Assembly: GCF_900166965.1 (NCBI RefSeq)
Contig: NZ_FUZI01000005.1
Location: forward strand, 116,271-180,270
DNA: 64,000 bases
DNA from: Photobacterium piscicola
GTDB lineage: Bacteria; Pseudomonadota; Gammaproteobacteria; Enterobacterales; Vibrionaceae
Reading direction: 5' to 3'
Part shown: positions 59,124-64,000 of the stretch, one piece after another
Position numbering within the stretch: position 1 is the stretch's first letter
How the letters are laid out: the number at the start of each line of letters is the position of its first letter
Program-made: the position numbers and the translations under genes
Notes under the pieces: model-generated
Database searches by the model: none
What the model was told of the DNA's origin: nothing
What the model saw: the letters and a program-made list of their open reading frames with translations, nothing else

Positions 59124-60423
59124 TAGAATGCTTTTTATCTTGTTCTAGTTGTGAATTATCAGCAGTTGCAAGCACTTGAGAATCTAAAGAGACTTGTTCA
59201 ACTGCTACTTCCATATTATCGAGTGCTTCATCATCAACCTCTGCAGGTTGCTCTGATGCAAATTTAGCAGCGACCCGCTGTTCAAAATCAATTCGAATCA
59301 AAATCGCCACCGCAGCAGCCATGATAAAGAGACTTGAACCACCATAACTGATCAGGGGCAAGGTTAAGCCTTTGGTCGGTACGATACCCGCAGCGGCACC
59401 AACGTTAACCAAGGTTTGAAACGCAAACCAAATACCAAAGCCAAACGCCAAATAACCACCAAATAAAAGCCCGCTTTCTAGACATTTACGTCCAATAGCA
59501 ATCGCTTTAAACACTAATGCAAACAATAATGTTAAAACAACGATTACTCCAGCTAAGCCTAATTCTTCGGCTAAAACAGCAAATACAAAGTCAGTATGTG
59601 CTTCTGGTAAGTAAGCCAGTTTTTGAATCGAGTTACCCAGCCCTTGCCCAAACCATTCTCCACGACCAAATGCCATTAATGATTGGGTTAACTGATAACC
59701 ACTACCATAAGGATCTTGCCATGGATTTAAAAACGAGGTTACCCGTCGCATACGGTAAGGTTCAAAGGCTATCAACATCGCAATGCCAACTAAGGCAGTT
59801 GCGAGCATGACTAAGAATTGCCATAACCGCGCACCCGCAATAAATAGCATCCCGATGGTACCGACAAACATGACCACGAACGAACCTAAGTCAGGCTGTT
59901 GTAGCAACAGAAAGCCCATAATACCCAGTACGATTAATGGCTTAGCAAAACCGATAAAACTGCCACGGACTTGGTTATATTGACGAACTAAATAGCCCGC
60001 AAGAAACACAAATAATGACAGTTTGGCAACTTCCGCCGGTTGCAAGTTAAACACCCCTAATGGTATCCAACGAGCAGCACCATTAACCGAGTGGCCGATA
60101 GCCAATACTACAATCAATAAAAAGATTGAAATCAATAGCATTGGCACACTGTACTTTTCCCATTTGGCTAATGGAATTCGCATAACAAATGCAGCGATCA
60201 CTATCGAACAAACTAAAAAGAAGCCATGACGAAGAGCGAAAAAGAAGGGCACACCAGTAAGACGAGTGGCGACAGGAATGGATGCTGACGTTACCATTAC
60301 TAACCCTGTCATCATCAGGGCTATTGCTATCCACACCAATTGGCGATCATACAGAATCGGTTTGGCTGGTTTTAAAAACCAGCCAGAGACTACCGATAAT
60401 CCGTTACGGGCCATTTTAAACAT
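59110..60423 (-). CDS. ftsW: Septal peptidoglycan polymerase FtsW (SEDS family)
   Basis: Lipid II polymerase of the divisome, working with FtsI. It has 437 residues and about ten membrane segments, with SEDS features [54 protein letters not shown] and [12 protein letters not shown]-terminal cytoplasmic tail is acidic and Gln/Glu/Ser-rich (unlike E. coli). The ATG at 60423 has AGGA upstream and overlaps the murD stop by 8 nt. The ORF extension to 60585 is a frame inside murD and is rejected. Confidence 0.96.
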   Translation of the reverse strand: MFKMARNGLSVVSGWFLKPAKPILYDRQLVWIAIALMMTGLVMVTSASIPVATRLTGVPFFFALRHGFFLVCSIVIAAFVMRIPLAKWEKYSVPMLLISIFLLIVVLAIGHSVNGAARWIPLGVFNLQPAEVAKLSLFVFLAGYLVRQYNQVRGSFIGFAKPLIVLGIMGFLLLQQPDLGSFVVMFVGTIGMLFIAGARLWQFLVMLATALVGIAMLIAFEPYRMRRVTSFLNPWQDPYGSGYQLTQSLMAFGRGEWFGQGLGNSIQKLAYLPEAHTDFVFAVLAEELGLAGVIVVLTLLFALVFKAIAIGRKCLESGLLFGGYLAFGFGIWFAFQTLVNVGAAAGIVPTKGLTLPLISYGGSSLFIMAAAVAILIRIDFEQRVAAKFASEQPAEVDDEALDNMEVAVEQVSLDSQVLATADNSQLEQDKKHSNDKE

Positions 60424-61759
60424 TACATTTTCCTGAAATTGAATCTTGTAGCCGAATGGCTTGTTCAACGAAAGCATCACCGCGTGCCATAAAGTTGGCA
60501 AATTGATCCCAACTGGCACATGCCGGTGATAATAAAACCATATCGCCAGCTTGTACGGTAGCTGCTGCGCGATCCATTGCTTCACTCATGGTGTCGACAT
60601 TTATTGCGTTTTCAACTAAATCACTGAATAAATGCCCATCACGACCAAAACAATAAAGTTGTACATTTAAGTCAGCCAGAATCGGTTTAAGTTCACTGAA
60701 ATCAGCGCCTTTACCGTCACCACCCATTAATAAATGCAGTTTACCTGCCAGTTGCAAGCCCGTTAATGCTGCAACGGTACTAGCAAGGTTAGTTGCCTTT
60801 GAATCATTAACCCATTTAACACCGTGACAATTTACGGCTAACTGACACCGATGAGCTAATCCAGTGTAACTGCGCATAGTCTGGCAAGCTGCTGCGCGAT
60901 CAATACCGACCGCATCGGCTAATGCTAATGCTGCTAAACAGTTAGCCACATTATGACGGCCAACTAACGCAATTTCGCTGACAGCCATTAATGGCTCACC
61001 CGCAATCGCTAACCATTCCGCGCCATCAACCACCATCAAACCATAATCAGCATTATCAAAACCAAAGCTGGTCATATTGCCGTTAAAATCAGGCTTGGTA
61101 GCAAGATCGTCACGGTTATACACCGCCAATTTAGCATGATCAAAAATACGCATTTTGGCATTGCTATAATCAGCTAAACCACCTGGATAACGATCCATAT
61201 GATCTTCCGACAAGTTGAGATATACCGCAGCATCAACAACCAAGGATGACGTAGTTTCTAACTGAAAACTGGATAACTCAAGCACGTACAGATCGTGATT
61301 TTGAGCCAACATATCTAAAGCCGCAAAACCAATATTGCCACCAACACCGACATTAATACCGGCTTCTTTAGCCATTTCACCGACTAAACTGGTGACGGTA
61401 CTTTTACCGTTAGAGCCGGTGATCGCAACCACGGGTTTATTCACCGCACGCGCAAATAACTCAATATCACCCACAATCTCAATATTTGATTGCGCGGCTA
61501 ACAATAACTCTGGCGTTGCTAATGCAATCCCTGGGCTGGCAACGATTAAATCAGCATCAAGTAGCCATTGTAGGTTCCATTGACCCGCGCACACATCGAC
61601 ACCCGCAGGTAATTGTTCTTGGCCTGGCGGATTATCACGGGTATCAATTACTTTAATATCCAGCAATTGTGGTAATCGTACTAAATGATTCACCACCGAT
61701 AGACCTGTCATACCAAGTCCAATCACAACAACCTTGTTAATACCTACCAAGCCATTCAT
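60416..61759 (-). CDS. murD: UDP-N-acetylmuramoylalanine--D-glutamate ligase
   Basis: Adds D-Glu to UDP-MurNAc-L-Ala. It has 447 residues. [12 protein letters not shown], the P-loop [27 protein letters not shown] and [14 protein letters not shown] are visible. It starts 1 bp after mraY. Confidence 0.97.
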   Translation of the reverse strand: MNGLVGINKVVVIGLGMTGLSVVNHLVRLPQLLDIKVIDTRDNPPGQEQLPAGVDVCAGQWNLQWLLDADLIVASPGIALATPELLLAAQSNIEIVGDIELFARAVNKPVVAITGSNGKSTVTSLVGEMAKEAGINVGVGGNIGFAALDMLAQNHDLYVLELSSFQLETTSSLVVDAAVYLNLSEDHMDRYPGGLADYSNAKMRIFDHAKLAVYNRDDLATKPDFNGNMTSFGFDNADYGLMVVDGAEWLAIAGEPLMAVSEIALVGRHNVANCLAALALADAVGIDRAAACQTMRSYTGLAHRCQLAVNCHGVKWVNDSKATNLASTVAALTGLQLAGKLHLLMGGDGKGADFSELKPILADLNVQLYCFGRDGHLFSDLVENAINVDTMSEAMDRAAATVQAGDMVLLSPACASWDQFANFMARGDAFVEQAIRLQDSISGKCNV

Positions 61760-61760
61760 G

Positions 61761-62843
61761 TTAACGCACCTTCAATGTAGCTAACGCAATCAATACCAGC
61801 ATCAGTGTAATGATCCAGAAACGGACAATAACCCGTGGTTCTGGCCAACCTTTTAATTCGTAGTGGTGGTGAATCGGTGCCATACGGAAAATACGTTGTC
61901 CGCGTAGCTTAAACGAACCAACTTGTAAAATAACCGAAACTGTTTCCATCACGAACACACCGCCCATGATCACCAATAGAAACTCTTGGCGAACTAACAC
62001 CGCAATCGTACCTAATGCGCCGCCTAATGCTAATGAGCCTACATCGCCCATAAACACTTGAGCTGGGTAAGTGTTAAACCATAAGAAACCTAAACCAGCA
62101 CCAACAATAGCAGTACAAAGAATAACTAACTCACCCGCATTACTTAAATAAGGAATATGTAAGTATTCTGCGTAGTTGTAGTTACCGGTTGCCCATGCAA
62201 TAAAGGCAAAGCCCGCCGCAACCATCACGGTTGGCATAATAGCTAAGCCATCAAGACCATCGGTTAAGTTAACCGCGTTACTGGTACCAACAATGACAAA
62301 ATACGTCAGAACAATGTAAGACAGACCCAATTGTGGCATCACATCTTTAAAGAAAGGCACCACTAATTGGGTTGCAGCGGTATCTTTACCGTAAGCATAA
62401 AGCACAAAAGCCACCACAAGTGCGATGGCTGATTGCCAAAAATATTTCCAACGCGCAATTAAGCCATCGGTATTTTTACGCACAACTTTGCGGTAATCAT
62501 CAACAAAACCAATTGCGCCATAACCCAACATCACAGCCAATACAGCCCATACGTAAGGGTTACTAAGATCACACCACAATAATACGGTTAACGTAATTGC
62601 AGCTAAAATCATCAGTCCGCCCATGGTTGGCGTACCGCGTTTACTAAAATGCGATTCAGGGCCATCATTACGTACAATCTGACCGATTTGCAGCATCTGC
62701 AAACGTGCGATCATGCGTGGACCTAACCATAACGAAAATAATAACGCCGTTAAAATACTCATGATGGCGCGGAACGTCAGGTATTCAAACAGACGGAAAA
62801 AGGGGATTGAGGACTGAAAGTGGTCAGCTAACCAGTAAATCAT
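61761..62843 (-). CDS. mraY: Phospho-N-acetylmuramoyl-pentapeptide transferase MraY
   Basis: Makes lipid I on undecaprenyl phosphate. It has 360 residues, as in E. coli, with about ten membrane segments. Family motifs: [36 protein letters not shown] (catalytic aspartates), [26 protein letters not shown] and [13 protein letters not shown] (HHH). The start overlaps the last base of the murF stop (TAATG). Confidence 0.98.
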   Translation of the reverse strand: MIYWLADHFQSSIPFFRLFEYLTFRAIMSILTALLFSLWLGPRMIARLQMLQIGQIVRNDGPESHFSKRGTPTMGGLMILAAITLTVLLWCDLSNPYVWAVLAVMLGYGAIGFVDDYRKVVRKNTDGLIARWKYFWQSAIALVVAFVLYAYGKDTAATQLVVPFFKDVMPQLGLSYIVLTYFVIVGTSNAVNLTDGLDGLAIMPTVMVAAGFAFIAWATGNYNYAEYLHIPYLSNAGELVILCTAIVGAGLGFLWFNTYPAQVFMGDVGSLALGGALGTIAVLVRQEFLLVIMGGVFVMETVSVILQVGSFKLRGQRIFRMAPIHHHYELKGWPEPRVIVRFWIITLMLVLIALATLKVR

Positions 62844-64000
62844 TATTTATCTTCCTGCAATGCAATAATAACATCTTCCATTCGAGAGCTACGCGCGCCT
62901 TTGGCAAGCACAGTCACTTGAGGAGTATGGGATTGGCTAATTTGTTGGTGTAATTGTTGTTTAAGTTCGTCGATCAATGCGGCTTTATCACTAAAGTGCT
63001 GACCGTTATTCAGTTCACTGACCACAGCACTGGCACGACCAAAAGTCATCACGCCATCAAACTGTTTATCACGTGCATATTCACCCACTTCACGGTGTAA
63101 GCTTTCGCTTTCTTCACCAAGTTCGGCCATATCACCTAAAATAAAGTAACGCTTACCGCTGAAACTGTGCAGCACATCAATCGCCGCTTTCACAGAAGCA
63201 ACACTGGCATTATAAGTATCATCAATTAACCGTAACCCAGACGGCAGCGTGGTGATAGCTAAGCGACCTTTAACATTAACAACGCGCTCTAATCCTTGCT
63301 TTACATCAGCAAGCGTCGCACCTAATGCCATAGTCAATGCGGCGGCTGCCAGTGCATTGCTAACATTGTGAGTACCCGCTAACGTTAAACTAATATCAAT
63401 CGCGCCCATTGGGGTTTGCATTGTAAAACAAGCCAACCCCTGAGAGTTAATATTTATATTCGCGGCAAAATAATCAGCATTGGCTTGTGTCGCCGAAAAG
63501 TTACTTACACTGTGGTTTGCTAATGATGGTTGCCACATTGTGAACTGATTAGAATCAAGGTTAATAACCGCCTGCCCTTGTGCCGTCAATCCTTCAAAAA
63601 TCTCACCTTTCGCTTTAGCAACACCTTCTAATGAGCCAAACCCTTCAAGATGCGCTGCCGCAAGGTTATTGATCAATGCCACGTCAGGTTTAACTAAAGC
63701 GGTGGTATAAGCAATTTCACCTAAATGATTAGCACCAAGCTCAATCACGGCATAATTATCCGCAGCAGTTAAACGTAATAATGTTAACGGCACGCCAATA
63801 TCATTATTAAAATTACCGGCGGTAGCCAGCACTTGTCCTTTAGTGGCTAAAATTGCCGCCGCCATTTCTTTAACGGTGGTTTTGCCACAACTGCCCGTTA
63901 GCGCCAGTGTTTTTAAACCGTGTTCAGCGGTCATTTTAGCTTTAAGCCATGCCCCTAATTGGCCAAGTGCTTGATGGGTATCAGCAACAACCAATTGTGG
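62843..64000 (-). CDS. murF: UDP-MurNAc-tripeptide--D-Ala-D-Ala ligase MurF (N-terminus cut by window end)
   Basis: Adds D-Ala-D-Ala to complete the pentapeptide. The window cuts the gene; about 70 N-terminal residues of the usual 452 are beyond 64000, and the reading frame is open through the edge. The P-loop [18 protein letters not shown] (Cys in place of the common Ser/Asn), [43 protein letters not shown] sequence and [11 protein letters not shown] are clear. murE, ftsI, ftsL and the rest of the dcw cluster are expected beyond the window. Confidence 0.96.
   Translation of the reverse strand, partial: PQLVVADTHQALGQLGAWLKAKMTAEHGLKTLALTGSCGKTTVKEMAAAILATKGQVLATAGNFNNDIGVPLTLLRLTAADNYAVIELGANHLGEIAYTTALVKPDVALINNLAAAHLEGFGSLEGVAKAKGEIFEGLTAQGQAVINLDSNQFTMWQPSLANHSVSNFSATQANADYFAANININSQGLACFTMQTPMGAIDISLTLAGTHNVSNALAAAALTMALGATLADVKQGLERVVNVKGRLAITTLPSGLRLIDDTYNASVASVKAAIDVLHSFSGKRYFILGDMAELGEESESLHREVGEYARDKQFDGVMTFGRASAVVSELNNGQHFSDKAALIDELKQQLHQQISQSHTPQVTVLAKGARSSRMEDVIIALQEDK

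Noticed and set aside
60424..60585. N-terminal extension of ftsW to 60585
   Set aside because: The extension lies wholly inside murD; the ATG at 60423 has a ribosome site and matches the family start.

Overview
The window is chromosomal DNA of a gammaproteobacterium of the family Vibrionaceae, most likely a Photobacterium species. The evidence is a LuxR/HapR/LitR-type quorum-sensing regulator beside hpt, a dense repeated tRNA array, DciA (the non-DnaC helicase loader) next to secA, moderately AT-rich DNA, and very close protein similarity to E. coli and Vibrio orthologues throughout. The genus is an inference. The family is well supported.

Layout from left to right. (1) 1-992: eight tRNA genes (Phe-Asn-Thr, Phe-Asn-Thr, Phe-Thr) and a terminator. 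(2) 1013-1540: noncoding tandem repeats, five copies of an 8-mer and then about nine copies of a 50-bp unit that reach the mrcB stop codon. (3) 1548-12868: mrcB and hrpB (minus strand), then sfsA, dksA, gluQ, pcnB, folK, panB, panC (plus strand). (4) 12970-16906: yadHG exporter (minus), can (plus), hpt (minus), litR (plus). (5) 16959-20808: fbpCBA ferric iron ABC transporter with a Fur-box-like site. (6) 20985-22603: amtB-glnK ammonium uptake and sensing, with a sigma54-type promoter and an NtrC-like site. (7) 22796-26961: yacL, then a cdaR - GntP-type permease - glycerate kinase cassette. (8) 27073-32016: acnB and a chemoreceptor with a sigma28-like promoter. (9) 32110-39139: the pyruvate dehydrogenase cluster pdhR-aceE-aceF-lpd (minus) with a perfect PdhR operator. 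(10) 39447-48002: ampD (minus), then nadC, pilABCD (type IV pilus), coaE, zapD, yacG, mutT (plus). (11) 48239-64000: secA (minus), dciA (plus), and lpxC plus part of the dcw cell wall/division cluster (ftsZ, ftsA, ftsQ, murC, murG, ftsW, murD, mraY, partial murF; minus).

Taken as a whole, the gene order from murF to mrcB follows the E. coli chromosome at about minutes 2-4. Lineage-specific material has been inserted at particular joints: litR, fbpABC, amtB-glnK, the glycerate cassette and the chemoreceptor. Some E. coli genes are absent at the expected places: ddlB, secM, guaC, ampE, aroP, panD.

I found no transposase, phage gene, CRISPR array or obvious defence or biosynthetic island. The less ordinary signals are noncoding: the tandem and dispersed CT-rich repeats, covarying hairpins in the tRNA spacers, a likely non-AUG start for pcnB, a terminator that also looks like an NtrC site upstream of glnK, a 26-bp palindrome before the permease gene, and an intrinsic terminator between murC and ftsQ inside the dcw cluster. 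The histone-H1-like tail of PBP1b is also unusual. All calls rest on reading the sequence and recalling known families. No database search was run.
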